From positions 1-39,677 of the forward strand of contig CAYMNU010000006.1 of NCBI GenBank assembly GCA_964391885.1: a stretch of DNA of 39,677 nucleotides. Reading direction: 5' to 3'. The stretch's first letter is position 1. Each line of letters begins with the position of its first letter. The DNA comes from CAYMNU01 sp964391885. Lineage in GTDB: Archaea > Altiarchaeota > Altiarchaeia > JAFGQM01. The position numbers were made by a program, and so were the translations under genes. Positions 6,878-14,910 of this stretch are shown here, in pieces. The notes under the pieces are model-generated. The model was given only the letters and a program-made list of their open reading frames with translations, was not told the origin of the DNA and did no database searches.

Positions 6878-8017
6878 ATGCTGTTGTCAAAAACCATATT
6901 AGATGTGCCGGCATCGGCAACATTCAAGTATTCGGCAAGGGCAAAAAAGGATGGCGTAATAGATTTGACTATAGGCCGCCCAGGGTTTGACACGCCCAAT
7001 GTCATCGTAGAAGCCTGTAAAAAGGCCTTGGATGAGGGCAAGCACCACTACGGCCCGGCCAAAGGCATACCCGAGCTAAGGCAGAAAATAGCCGAGAAGC
7101 TATCCGGGGAAAACGGGATTAGGGATATTGACGCTGAAAAGGTAATAGTCAGCATGGGTGCAAAAAACATCCTCTACCAAATATTCCAAGTGATGTTGAA
7201 CGATGGCGACAAGGTGGCAATACCCGACCCCTCGTGGGTAAGCTATGAGAGCATGGTGAAGCTCGCCCGAGGCCAGACTGTGTGGATACCTCTCAAGCCG
7301 GAAAACGGATTCGTTCCAGACAGCGATTTCCTCGATGAGCTGGACAAGTCGGCTGCGAAAGTGGTGGTCATAAACAGCCCCAATAACCCCACGGGGGCAG
7401 TATATCCAAAAGAGAACCTCAGGGAAATAATAAAGATTGCCAAGGCAAACGACATGTGGATAATCTCAGACGAATGCTATGAGACCATAATCTTTGGTGA
7501 GGAACACTTTTCAATAGGTTCCGAGTATGACAAAACCATAACGGTCAACGCATTCTCAAAGCCCTTTTCAATGACAGGATGGAGGCTGGGCTACGCCGCA
7601 TGCCCTGAGTTTGATATAATCGAGAAGATGGGAATCCTGCAGGAACAGTCGGTATCAAACCCTGTAAGCTTCGCCCAGTACGGGGCGCTGGCATGCTTCA
7701 GTGAAGAAGCGAGGAAGGCTGCCGAAGAAATGAGAGAGGCCTTCAGGGAAAGGAGGGATTATTCGATGAAGAGAATAAATGAGTTCAGCTGCAGCTGCCC
7801 AAAGCCGGAAGGTGCATTTTACATATTCCCCTATTTTGAGGGCAAAGATGACATAGGGCTCGCAGACGCATTGCTGGAAAACGGCGTCGGGTCGGTCCCT
7901 GGCTCGCCGTTTGGGACGAAAGGCAGGGGCTGCATACGCCTCAGTTACGGCAATGCGGACCTGGGAACCCTGGATGAGGCATTCAACAGGATGGCGAGAG
8001 TAAAGGGGGTCCGCTAA
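6878..8017 (+). CDS. Class I/II PLP aminotransferase (aspartate-type)
   Basis: This enzyme transfers amino groups between an amino acid, probably aspartate or an aromatic one, and 2-oxoglutarate using PLP. The 379-aa fold-type I sequence shows the substrate start region TIGRPGFDTP and the block NSPNNPTG (166-173). SDECYE supplies the pyridine-ring aspartate. The PLP lysine is in NAFSKPFSMTGWRLGY (Lys228, with the phosphate-binding Arg after it). The carboxylate-binding arginine is in GCIRLSYGN. It follows rpl15e by 2 nt, so the two are co-transcribed. The exact substrate cannot be read from sequence: archaeal members include aspartate, alanine and aromatic aminotransferases. Confidence 0.95.
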   Translation: MLLSKTILDVPASATFKYSARAKKDGVIDLTIGRPGFDTPNVIVEACKKALDEGKHHYGPAKGIPELRQKIAEKLSGENGIRDIDAEKVIVSMGAKNILYQIFQVMLNDGDKVAIPDPSWVSYESMVKLARGQTVWIPLKPENGFVPDSDFLDELDKSAAKVVVINSPNNPTGAVYPKENLREIIKIAKANDMWIISDECYETIIFGEEHFSIGSEYDKTITVNAFSKPFSMTGWRLGYAACPEFDIIEKMGILQEQSVSNPVSFAQYGALACFSEEARKAAEEMREAFRERRDYSMKRINEFSCSCPKPEGAFYIFPYFEGKDDIGLADALLENGVGSVPGSPFGTKGRGCIRLSYGNADLGTLDEAFNRMARVKGVR

Positions 8018-8035
8018 TGCTTTTGCTTGTAAACT

Positions 8036-8046
8036 GTTTTTATTCT
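8036..8046 (+). promoter_or_regulatory. Probable TATA box for the 77-aa membrane protein
   Basis: TGTTTTTATTC is centred about 24 nt before the ATG at 8065, so the transcript would be leaderless. Confidence 0.45.
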
Positions 8047-8064
8047 TGAAGCCGTTAAAAATCT

Positions 8065-8298
8065 ATGGACAGGAAAGGCGCCGGCTATCCGCATGAAATC
8101 CTAATAATACTTGTAATCTTCATTCTTTTCCTCACTTTTTATGTAAGGGACTCCCGAGTGCTTATGCCCCCTGTTTTCCTGCTCATAGGAATCGTGATGC
8201 TGCTTGGGGGCACTGTCATAAGGGAGCCCATGCTCGTTGTGGGCGGCGTGGGTTTAATAGGAATAGCCGTCGTGTATGCAGAGACAGTCCCGTTTTAG
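8065..8298 (+). CDS. Small membrane protein, three predicted helices
   Basis: This 77-aa hydrophobic protein belongs to no family I recognise. A short polar start (MDRKGAGYPHE) leads into helix one (about 12-26, ILIILVIFILFLTF). A basic/polar turn (YVRDSRVLMP) follows, then two further helices (about 35-49 and 56-73) ending in AETVPF. Its stop is right next to the promoter of the following membrane protein, which is separately transcribed by its own TATA element. Start choice rests on the only ATG with promoter spacing. Its position beside two other membrane proteins suggests an envelope role, but this is inference. Confidence 0.78.
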   Translation: MDRKGAGYPHEILIILVIFILFLTFYVRDSRVLMPPVFLLIGIVMLLGGTVIREPMLVVGGVGLIGIAVVYAETVPF

Positions 8299-8300
8299 TT

Positions 8301-8312
8301 GCTTTTTAAGCT
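8301..8312 (+). promoter_or_regulatory. Probable TATA box deciding the start at 8332
   Basis: GCTTTTTAAGCT is centred about 26 nt before the ATG at 8332. An almost identical element (GCTTTTTAAGC) precedes the pilin-like gene at 25712. A TTG at 8299 would lie upstream of this promoter, so the ATG at 8332 is preferred. Confidence 0.5.
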
Positions 8313-8331
8313 TGTTTACCTTAAATTCCCG

Positions 8332-9174
8332 ATGGAACCGCTGACGATAATACTTATCGCGATAGCGTTTTTCATAGCATTCCTAATGCTAACCTCGGGC
8401 CACAGGAAACATGCCCTGAGAAAGGCGCTCAACGAGCTCGAGACCGAGCGCATGCGGCTCTTAAAAAGCATCGAGCACATAAAACTCTCATTCTATCAAA
8501 GAAAGCTCGGGGAAAAGGAGGCCCAAGACAAGATATTCGAATTAGAGGAGAAGCTGCGGGGCCTCGAGTCCAAAATATTGGACATAAAGGAAAAGCCCCT
8601 GATGAGAACGCTCAAGAAGCAGAAACAGGAAGAAAACGCAGTGGAAGATACTGTAGAAGAAGAGCGTGAGGTTGCGAGGGCGGAGGGTGCGCTGTTAAAC
8701 AATATGAGCGCTAAGGCCATTGTAGTTCTTTTCCTGCTGCTCGTTATTATCGTGATCGTGGCCATGGGGCTTGCGGGAACGGGGAGAGTGGAAGGCGAAA
8801 GAGAAACTATAAGCATACCCATGAGCGCTATTGCAGTTCCGGAGGGGGGCATCCCGCCAGGAAGCAACGGCGGCATCAGGACCAGCCTTACTAACACCCA
8901 CCATGAAGACCTGCGTGATGTTATGGTCTGGGCAAAGGCGCCCGAAGGCAGCGGAATCCGCTTCGAGAGCGGAGAGATTGACGCCAAGGCCATACCGATA
9001 TTTGAAAGCGGGGGGGCAAGAGAGCTTTATTTCGGGCTCTCTGCAGGAAAAAACACTAGTGAGGGGGATTATATAATACGCATAGAGGCATTTAATGAAG
9101 AGGGTTTGGAGTCTGAAACCTCGGCGACCCTTAAGGTGAGGATAGGGCGGCCAGATGAAAGCATAATTTTATAG
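8332..9174 (+). CDS. Membrane protein with coiled coil and extracellular beta domain
   Basis: The 280-aa product has an N-terminal membrane helix (about 4-21, ILIAIAFFIAFLML). A long charged helical region (about 25-120, LNELETERMRLLKSIEH and LEEKLRGLESKILD) is likely a coiled coil. A second membrane helix (about 133-152) leads to an exterior C-terminal domain of about 120 residues. That domain has the beta pattern of CARDB/NEW3-like Ig domains (IRTSLTNTHHEDLRDVMVW, GDYIIRIEAFNEEG). The following gene encodes a short protein with one helix and a similar exterior domain, so the two may act together at the cell surface. No specific family is recognised. The TATA element at 8301 fixes the start. 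Confidence 0.82.
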   Translation: MEPLTIILIAIAFFIAFLMLTSGHRKHALRKALNELETERMRLLKSIEHIKLSFYQRKLGEKEAQDKIFELEEKLRGLESKILDIKEKPLMRTLKKQKQEENAVEDTVEEEREVARAEGALLNNMSAKAIVVLFLLLVIIVIVAMGLAGTGRVEGERETISIPMSAIAVPEGGIPPGSNGGIRTSLTNTHHEDLRDVMVWAKAPEGSGIRFESGEIDAKAIPIFESGGARELYFGLSAGKNTSEGDYIIRIEAFNEEGLESETSATLKVRIGRPDESIIL

Positions 9175-9203
9175 ACATATTCATAATATCTGCAAAAAAT
9201 AAA

Positions 9204-9641
9204 ATGCTCGATACAGTGCGAAGGATAAAATGGAGAAACATAACAGGCCTTATCCTATTCATCCTGATAATACTTGCGGTGGTCGGTGTGGCCTCCTTCT
9301 TCAGCACGCTAATATACGGGGATTGTGTGGAGAAGGGCAGCATAAAGGCGTGCTTTGAGATTAGCGATTCCCGGATAGGCAGGCAGGAAGCCGTCGAGAT
9401 AACAGTGCACGTATCGAACAATGGGGATACCCTAAAAGACGCCGTGATAACCATGATGCCGTCGCCCCATCTAGAGGCGCTTTCCGAGAGCAGCCAGTCC
9501 ATCAGCTCCATGGCGCCCGGTGACAAGGTCACCAGGAGCTTTCGCGTTAGCTCAAGGAACGAGCGCGGCGAGTTCATAATCAATTTTGACATAGATTCGG
9601 ACCTAAAGAGCGACAAGGAGCTGAAGATAAAGGTCGAGTGA
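9204..9641 (+). CDS. Single-pass membrane protein with CARDB-like exterior domain
   Basis: This 145-aa protein has one membrane helix near the start (about 15-37, GLILFILIILAVVGVASFF) after a basic segment (VRRIKWRN). An exterior domain of about 105 residues follows. It has the look of a CARDB-type beta sandwich (AVEITVHVSNNGDTLKDAV, MAPGDKVTRSFRV, GEFIINFDIDSD). Two cysteines (DCVEKGSIKACFE) could form a disulfide. It follows the two-helix membrane protein by 29 nt, with a TTTTATA element at 9167-9173 that could start its own transcript. It resembles the exterior domain of its upstream neighbour in style, suggesting a shared surface function. Family unknown. Confidence 0.82.
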   Translation: MLDTVRRIKWRNITGLILFILIILAVVGVASFFSTLIYGDCVEKGSIKACFEISDSRIGRQEAVEITVHVSNNGDTLKDAVITMMPSPHLEALSESSQSISSMAPGDKVTRSFRVSSRNERGEFIINFDIDSDLKSDKELKIKVE

Positions 9642-9680
9642 TGCCATCACTTTTCTAGGCTCTTTTTCTAATTATGCAGA

Positions 9681-10802
9681 ATGATTGAAAGAAGTGATAT
9701 GCAGGGTTTGGCCTCGGGATATAAAGATGTTACAATAGGCTCAATCGGCTCGCATTCGGCGCTTGACATCTCCAAGGGCGCGAAGGATGAGGGTTTTAAG
9801 AGCCTGGTAGTCTGTGAGAAGGGAAGAGAGAAGACCTACGACAAATATTATAAATCACATGGCAATCTAGGCGTTGTCGACGAGACCCTCATCCTGGAAA
9901 AGTTCAGGGACGTCGCCAGGCCGGAAAACGTAGAAAAGATTAACCAGAAGAAAACGATATTTCTGCCCCACCGCAGCTTTGAGGTTTATGTGGGCTACGA
10001 TGCTATAGAAAACGATTTTGCAGTGCCGCTGTTTGGGTCAAGGATGATGCTTCGCGCCGAGGAAAGGGACGCGCCGCGCAACCAATACTGGCTTATGGAA
10101 AAGGCGGAGATACCCTATCCAAAGGTCTTTAAGAATGCAGGGGACATTGATACGCTCGCTTTGGTCAAGGTGGCCGAGGCTGAAAGGAGCTATGAGAGGG
10201 CCTTCTTCCTGTGCTCTTCGCCCGATGAATTCACAGAGAAAAGCGATGGGTTAATTAAAGCCGGGAGGATAACCCGAGAGGGTTTAGAAAAGGCGGTTAT
10301 CGAGGAATTCGTCATGGGGGCGCAGGTGAACTTCAATTATTTTTATTCCCCATTAGAAGACAGGCTGGAACTGCTTGGCACGGACATGAGGCGGCAGACC
10401 AACCTTGATGGGATTCTGCGGCTGCCCGCCCCTCAGCAGATAGAAGCGCTGGAGTACGTAGAGGCAAAGAGCATTGAGGCAGGCCATGTCGCATGCACCA
10501 TGAAAGAATCGCTGCTTGAGCAGGTTTTTGAGCTGGGGGAAAGATTTGTTGAGGTGAGCAAGAAGGAATATAATCCCGGCATAATCGGGCCTTTCGCCCT
10601 GCAGGCCACCTTCGTCCCGGGGCCGCCAAAGGAGCAGGCGATTACTTTTGACATCTCGCTGAGGGTGCAGGGCTCGCCCGGCACGAAATTCACGCCCTAT
10701 TCAGGCTATCTTTGGAGAGAGGAGATGAGCGTCGGGAGAAGGATTGCGATTGAGATAAAGAGCGCGATAGAGCAAGAAAGGGTTGAGGAGATAGTTACAT
10801 AA
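9681..10802 (+). CDS. PurP-family ATP-grasp protein, divergent paralogue
   Basis: PurP makes FAICAR from AICAR, formate and ATP in archaeal purine synthesis. This 373-aa protein has the family start (SIGSHSALDISKGAKDEGF), the block FLPHRSFEVYVGYD, the block PLFGSRMMLRAEERD and the late FDISLRVQGSPGTKF. Where the neighbouring PurP has the glycine-rich ATP loop (KYHGAKGGRGFF), this one has LVKVAEAERSYERAFFL, with no glycines. PurP paralogues of unsettled function are known in other archaea. This copy may be a companion subunit, have another substrate or be inactive. It heads a likely three-gene unit with a 55-codon gene and the canonical purP. Confidence 0.88.
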   Translation: MIERSDMQGLASGYKDVTIGSIGSHSALDISKGAKDEGFKSLVVCEKGREKTYDKYYKSHGNLGVVDETLILEKFRDVARPENVEKINQKKTIFLPHRSFEVYVGYDAIENDFAVPLFGSRMMLRAEERDAPRNQYWLMEKAEIPYPKVFKNAGDIDTLALVKVAEAERSYERAFFLCSSPDEFTEKSDGLIKAGRITREGLEKAVIEEFVMGAQVNFNYFYSPLEDRLELLGTDMRRQTNLDGILRLPAPQQIEALEYVEAKSIEAGHVACTMKESLLEQVFELGERFVEVSKKEYNPGIIGPFALQATFVPGPPKEQAITFDISLRVQGSPGTKFTPYSGYLWREEMSVGRRIAIEIKSAIEQERVEEIVT

Positions 10803-10803
10803 C

Positions 10804-10815
10804 TCGCATATGCGA
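10804..10815 (+). repeat. Perfect 12-bp palindrome after the first purP gene
   Basis: TCGCATATGCGA is a perfect palindrome beginning 2 nt after the stop codon and ending 9 nt before the ATG of the small gene. It may be a regulatory site or chance. No T tract follows that would suggest termination. Confidence 0.45.
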
Positions 10816-10823
10816 AATTTACT

Positions 10824-10991
10824 ATGCACAAGCCTAGAGGGCCTAAAAAGCCGCAAATGAGCAGGGCTCGGATGATGCAGGAGGCGCACAACAGAATCAC
10901 CCTTGAGGTAACTAGGGAGCATCCTGACTGGCCCATGGAGAAAAGGGCCATGGAGATCGTGCGAAGGGTGCATGGAGAGATGAAAAAATAA
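10824..10991 (+). CDS. Small basic protein (55 aa) between the two purP genes
   Basis: An intact 55-codon frame runs from ATG 10824 to TAA 10989-10991 and ends 2 nt before the canonical purP ATG. The product starts with a Pro/Lys-rich stretch (MHKPRGPKKPQMSR) and continues as an amphipathic, charged helical sequence (ARMMQEAHNRITLEVTRE, MEKRAMEIVRRVHGEMKK). It fills the gap between the two purP genes almost exactly. Its codon use looks like its neighbours, with frequent AGG, GAG and ATG/ATC codons. I do not recognise the family. It could be a small partner of the PurP proteins or an RNA-binding peptide; both are guesses. Confidence 0.65.
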   Translation: MHKPRGPKKPQMSRARMMQEAHNRITLEVTREHPDWPMEKRAMEIVRRVHGEMKK

Positions 10992-10993
10992 AG

Positions 10994-12022
10994 ATGAAAC
11001 CAGTAATAACCACAGTCTGCTCGCACAGCTCGCTGCAGATATTCCACGGGGCAAGGCTTGAAGGCTTGAAGACTATAGGCATCTGCCTGAAGGAAGCGCC
11101 TAAATTCTACGACGCCTTCCCGCTGGCGAAGCCAGACGAGTTTTTCGTCATTGACAGCTACCAAGACCTGCTTAAGCCGGAAATAGCAAAAAAACTGAAG
11201 GATAAGGGTGCAGTCATAATCCCCCACGGCTCCTTCGTGGAATACATGGGCGCAAAGAACTTTCAAAAACTGGATATACCAGTCTACGGCAACAAGGCGG
11301 TGCTCGACTGGGAGAGCGACAGGGACATCGAAAGAAGCTGGCTTGAGGGTGCAGGTATTCTCATGCCCAAGGAGATTAAAAAACCTGAAGACATCGACGG
11401 CCCGGTGATAGTAAAATACCACGGCGCAAAGGGGGGCAGGGGTTTCTTTATCGCCAAGAACAAGAAGGATTTTGACGATAATGTAGACCCGAATGAGAAA
11501 TTCACTATCCAGGAGTTCATCCCCGGGACGCGGTTCTACTTCCATTACTTTTATTCGCCGCTCAAGGGGGACGGCTACAAGCTGAGTAAGGGCACGCTTG
11601 AGCTACTCTCCATCGACAGGAGGACAGAAAGCGACGTGGACGAGATATTCAAGCTCGGATCGCCCAAAGAGCTCAATGATGCAGGGATTGTCCCGGGCTT
11701 TACAGTCACTGGCAACGTACAGCTGGTTTTGAGAGAGTCGCTGCTGCCGAAGGCGTTTGACATGGGGGCGAAGGCCGTTGAGAAGAGCATCGAGCTGTTT
11801 GGCGGCTTGTGGGGGCCATTCTGCCTGGAATGCGTCATTGACAAGAACCTGAACATCTATGCCTTTGAGATAAGCGCGAGGATAGTCGCAGGCACGAACA
11901 TTGCTGTGCCCAATTCCGCATATTCTGCTTTCATCAGCGAGGATTTGACGACCGGGCGGAGGATGGCTCAGGAGATAAAAACCGCGTTTGAGAAAGGAAA
12001 TGAAAGTAGGGTCCTAACCTAA
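10994..12022 (+). CDS. purP: 5-formaminoimidazole-4-carboxamide ribotide synthetase
   Basis: This ATP-grasp enzyme forms FAICAR from AICAR and free formate, replacing the folate-dependent PurH transformylase step in archaea. The 342-aa sequence has the nucleotide/AICAR-binding start (VCSHSSLQIFHGARLEG) and IIPHGSFVEYMG. It also has the ATP-grasp loop KYHGAKGGRGFF, the block IQEFIPGTRFYFHYFYSP and the metal-binding block FEISARIVAGTN. These match canonical PurP, and the length is normal (about 340-360). It follows the 55-codon gene by 2 nt. With purA at 26197 it is the second purine-synthesis gene in the window. An inverted repeat follows its stop. Confidence 0.95.
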   Translation: MKPVITTVCSHSSLQIFHGARLEGLKTIGICLKEAPKFYDAFPLAKPDEFFVIDSYQDLLKPEIAKKLKDKGAVIIPHGSFVEYMGAKNFQKLDIPVYGNKAVLDWESDRDIERSWLEGAGILMPKEIKKPEDIDGPVIVKYHGAKGGRGFFIAKNKKDFDDNVDPNEKFTIQEFIPGTRFYFHYFYSPLKGDGYKLSKGTLELLSIDRRTESDVDEIFKLGSPKELNDAGIVPGFTVTGNVQLVLRESLLPKAFDMGAKAVEKSIELFGGLWGPFCLECVIDKNLNIYAFEISARIVAGTNIAVPNSAYSAFISEDLTTGRRMAQEIKTAFEKGNESRVLT

Positions 12023-12032
12023 TTAAGCGGTC

Positions 12033-12051
12033 TTGTGCGCACGGCGCATAA
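12033..12051 (+). terminator. Inverted repeat after purP
   Basis: TTGTGCGC-ACG-GCGCATAA can form an 8-bp hairpin (one G-U pair, 3-nt loop). It starts 10 nt after the purP stop and is followed by GCCCCTTTTAATAC. It may help end the purP transcript, or be a protein-binding site next to the downstream promoter. Confidence 0.35.
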
Positions 12052-12054
12052 GCC

Positions 12055-12066
12055 CCTTTTAATACT
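12055..12066 (+). promoter_or_regulatory. Probable TATA box for the flavoprotein gene
   Basis: CCCTTTTAATAC would place a transcript start near 12085, giving a leader of roughly 40 nt. That leader ends with CCAGGTGGT just before the ATG, a good Shine-Dalgarno match (GGTGG). Confidence 0.4.
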
Positions 12067-12122
12067 TTCCACAGCTAATAATAGGGAACCCGGAAAAGGC
12101 TCTTTTTCTGTTCCCAGGTGGT

Positions 12123-13511
12123 ATGATGTCAAAAGAATACGACGTAGTCATCATTGGTGCCGGACAGGCCGGCATGTTCGCAGCCTACGAGCTGGCAAAG
12201 GCCAAGAAAAACCTTAGAATCCTTCTTATCGACAAGGGCAAAGACATTGCAGGGAGGATGTCCGGAGGCTCGGAAAGGGGCAACGGCTACGCCACGGGCA
12301 GCGATATAATGTGCGGCATGGGGGGCGCGGGCACATGGTCCGACGGCACGCTGAACCTGAGGCCTGATATAGGGGGGGATCTCGACCTATTGACTCACGA
12401 TAATAAAGTCTCTTGGGACCTGATAAAATATGTGGACGAGCTTTTCCTTAGGCATGGTGCACCCACACAGCTCTACCATGCGTCAAGCGCCGACGCAGAA
12501 GACCTTAAGCGGAAGTCTGCGTCGGTTGGCGTGGAGTTCATAGAGATAGACCAGCGCCATATAGGCAGCGACAATGCGCCCCGGGTTATAGAAAGCTTCG
12601 AAAACGAGATAAAAGGATTGGGTGTCGAGCTGCTGATGGAAAAAGAGGTCGAGGACCTTGACGTCCATAACAATTTATGCAGGGGTGTGACGCTCAAAGG
12701 AGGCAAGAAAATAGCCGCCAAATACGTCATCGCAGCGCCCGGGAGGATAGGCAGCGGCTGGATGGACGAAGTGTTCACCAAGCATGGCGTCAACTATGAT
12801 TACGGCCCGCTTGATGTGGGCGTGAGGGTGGAAGTGCCCTCGATAGTCATGGACCCGATAATCAAGATAAACAGAGACCCAAAATTCTATATACAGACTA
12901 AGAAGTATGACGATTTCATGAGAACATTCTGCACGAACCACGAAGGATTCGTCGTCAAGGAAACCTATGAAGGGCACATAGGCGTCAATGGCCACTCACT
13001 CAAGAACAAGAAGTCAAAGAACACGAACTTCGCCTTTCTGCAGCGCATAGAACTGACAGAGCCATTGGAGAACACTACAAAATATGGAAAGTCTGTGGGC
13101 AAGCTAGCGACTACGATTGGAGGAGGCAGGCCCATCGTGCAGAGGATGGGAGACCTCTTTGCAGGCAGAAGGTCCACCGAGAAAAGGATAAAGGGCAACC
13201 GCATAAAGCCCACGCTCTCTGACGCCACCCCAGGCGACATTTCTATGGCAATGCCGCATAGAATAGTCATGAACATCATACAGGGCTTAGAGAAGCTCAA
13301 CGAGGTCATACCAGGCGTGGTTTCCGATTCCACATTGCTTTACGCGCCCGAGATAAAGTTCTACTCGACGATGACAAAGGTGGACGCTAACATGGAAACG
13401 TCCATGAAGAATCTGTTCGCAGCGGGCGACGGCTGCGGCTTGTCAAGGGACATAACCAACGCTGCTGCCACTGGAGTTCTGGCTGCGAAGGGCGTACTTT
13501 CTAAGCTTTAA
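12123..13511 (+). CDS. FAD-dependent dehydrogenase (COG2509 family)
   Basis: This is an uncharacterised flavoprotein family related to NAD(FAD)-dependent oxidoreductases. The 462-aa sequence starts with the FAD-binding Rossmann motif (VVIIGAGQAGMFAAYEL) and the acidic end of the second strand (LLIDKGKDI). It carries the family's GMGGAGTWSDGTLNLRP block and an internal AAPGRIGSGWMDEV segment. The C-terminal FAD-binding block is FAAGDGCGLSRDITNAAATG. The substrate is unknown. It is a single gene with a GGTGG ribosome-binding site, so ATG 12123 or the next codon 12126 starts it. It converges with the phosphatase gene 3 nt away. Membership of the family is firm. Confidence 0.94.
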   Translation: MMSKEYDVVIIGAGQAGMFAAYELAKAKKNLRILLIDKGKDIAGRMSGGSERGNGYATGSDIMCGMGGAGTWSDGTLNLRPDIGGDLDLLTHDNKVSWDLIKYVDELFLRHGAPTQLYHASSADAEDLKRKSASVGVEFIEIDQRHIGSDNAPRVIESFENEIKGLGVELLMEKEVEDLDVHNNLCRGVTLKGGKKIAAKYVIAAPGRIGSGWMDEVFTKHGVNYDYGPLDVGVRVEVPSIVMDPIIKINRDPKFYIQTKKYDDFMRTFCTNHEGFVVKETYEGHIGVNGHSLKNKKSKNTNFAFLQRIELTEPLENTTKYGKSVGKLATTIGGGRPIVQRMGDLFAGRRSTEKRIKGNRIKPTLSDATPGDISMAMPHRIVMNIIQGLEKLNEVIPGVVSDSTLLYAPEIKFYSTMTKVDANMETSMKNLFAAGDGCGLSRDITNAAATGVLAAKGVLSKL

Positions 13512-13514
13512 TCT

Positions 13515-14090
13515 TTATAGTTCAACATCGGTCAGGCCCACAATCTGGCCGCCCTTGAATTCGATTACCTTTGCACATGAGTTCCTGGGCAGCTGCTTGT
13601 TGACATCCCCGAACTCAGAGTTTAATAGCTTCGAGAGCAGGGCCATTATCGTAAGGCCGTGGGTGACAACCATGATGTTCTCATCCTTGTGTCGTTCTTT
13701 GATAAGCCTGATGAACTCCTCAGACCTGTCCAAAAGATCTTCAAGCGACTCGCCGCCTTCAGGGACCCATGTCATCTCGGGCACTCCGTCAAAGCCGCAT
13801 TCCGCGTATGTCTTGCCCTGCGCGGCCGCATAGTATCGCTCGCGCAGTAAGGGCTCGGGCCTTATCTCCAAATGGGGATGGTGCATCCTTATCTGCTCTG
13901 CAGTCTCGAAAGCCCTGCCTAAGTCGCTTGAATAGATATGATGCAGCTCATGGCTTTTCAGAAGCTCTGCGAGTCGGGCATTCTCTATAACGCCTTTCTC
14001 GGTTAGCGTCCCGTGAGTATGTCCTTGTATGGTCTTGCTCCTGTTTTCCTCGGTCTCGCCGTGCCGGACTAGGATAATCTTCATTTGCAT
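13515..14090 (-). CDS. Histidine phosphatase family protein
   Basis: Members of this superfamily remove or transfer phosphate through a phosphohistidine; they include cofactor-dependent phosphoglycerate mutase and small-molecule phosphatases. The sequence begins MQMKIILVRHGETEEN, with the catalytic RHGE motif right at the start. It has the second conserved arginine in YSSDLGRAFETAEQI, the acid catalyst in LRERYYAAAQGKTYAE and the second histidine in VVTHGLTIMALL. An upstream in-frame ATG at 14111 would overlap tpiA by 14 nt. I chose 14090 because the core motif sits so near it and it clears the tpiA stop. It is co-transcribed with tpiA. Phosphoglycerate mutase is possible but cannot be told from a generic phosphatase. 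Confidence 0.9.
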   Translation of the reverse strand: MQMKIILVRHGETEENRSKTIQGHTHGTLTEKGVIENARLAELLKSHELHHIYSSDLGRAFETAEQIRMHHPHLEIRPEPLLRERYYAAAQGKTYAECGFDGVPEMTWVPEGGESLEDLLDRSEEFIRLIKERHKDENIMVVTHGLTIMALLSKLLNSEFGDVNKQLPRNSCAKVIEFKGGQIVGLTDVEL

Positions 14091-14097
14091 GGATTCG

Positions 14098-14763
14098 TTA
14101 AACCAGCGCATATGAAGCCAATTCCATAAGGACCTTTTTCGGGTCCTGGGCTTTCGTCACCCCTGAGGCTAGAAGCACCCCTTTTGAACCCAGCCCTAAC
14201 GCGGTCTTTATGTCAATGCCTTTGGCAATGCCCGCGCCGCAGAGGACCGGGACGCCATTCTTCGCGGCGGCTACGGCTCCGGTAATGACTTCTGGCTGCG
14301 CCGTAGACACCGAGATTCCCGAGCCTATGAGCTCCGGCGGCTCTATAGCAAGGAAATCCGGCTTGAAAAGAGAGTACTCACCCGTTTCTTGCACATCCTT
14401 GGTGCACAGAATCGACTCAAGTTTGAAATCGCGGAGCATGTCGATTGTTTTCTTAACAGTCTCAGGGTCGCTCCTGTGCTCGGAATGGTTGACCAGCGAG
14501 CCGTCGAGGCCTATGTCTTTGAGTGAGTCTATCAGCACCCAGCCGGTGTGGCTGCCCGGCGTTATGGGGTCAGCATGCTGGGCAAATACAGGAATATCAA
14601 CGGCTTCGCGTATCTTTTGGCAGTCTGCAAGCTGCGGGCATGCCGCTATCTCAACTCCTTTCTCTCGCGCCACATCTTCGCATATCTCGGCAAGGCTCAG
14701 TGCCGCCTTTCCTGTCGCTTCCTTGTAGGTCTTGAAGTTCACTACAATAGTGGGTGTTTTCAT
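14098..14763 (-). CDS. tpiA: Triosephosphate isomerase (archaeal type)
   Basis: TIM interconverts dihydroxyacetone phosphate and glyceraldehyde 3-phosphate in glycolysis and gluconeogenesis. The 221-aa protein is the short archaeal form. The substrate lysine is in VVNFKTYKEATG (Lys11), the catalytic histidine in LVNHSEHR (His93) and the catalytic glutamate in AIEPPELIGSG (Glu141). The phosphate-binding late segment CGAGIAKGID is present. An in-frame ATG at 14808 would add 15 residues. The shorter start matches archaeal relatives, which begin at about MKTPTIVVNFK, and keeps a T-rich element (about 14790-14798) in promoter position. The phosphatase gene follows after 7 nt. Confidence 0.96.
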   Translation of the reverse strand: MKTPTIVVNFKTYKEATGKAALSLAEICEDVAREKGVEIAACPQLADCQKIREAVDIPVFAQHADPITPGSHTGWVLIDSLKDIGLDGSLVNHSEHRSDPETVKKTIDMLRDFKLESILCTKDVQETGEYSLFKPDFLAIEPPELIGSGISVSTAQPEVITGAVAAAKNGVPVLCGAGIAKGIDIKTALGLGSKGVLLASGVTKAQDPKKVLMELASYALV

Positions 14764-14789
14764 TTTTGCATTATAACTTGCTCTCTTTT

Positions 14790-14798
14790 CAATAAAAG
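14790..14798 (-). promoter_or_regulatory. Probable TATA box for tpiA
   Basis: On the minus strand CTTTTATTG is centred about 31 nt before the chosen ATG at 14763. It supports the shorter tpiA start, because the longer frame from 14808 would begin upstream of this element. Confidence 0.4.
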
Positions 14799-14910
14799 CA
14801 CTGCTCACTGCTCAAAGCAGCGTTCTTTTTTAAAGAAGCCTAAAGCAAACTAAGCGTGAAGACCAGGCCTCATCTGCGAGGAGGCTACTTTTCACAGAGT
14901 TGATGGGGTA

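Noticed and set aside
8299..8331. TTG start for the coiled-coil membrane protein
   Set aside because: It lies within the promoter element; the ATG at 8332 is 26 nt downstream of the TATA centre.
10706..11545. Minus-strand open frame of 279 codons
   Set aside because: It is antisense to both purP-unit genes, has odd cysteine/leucine-rich composition and no promoter; a shadow of high-GC third positions.
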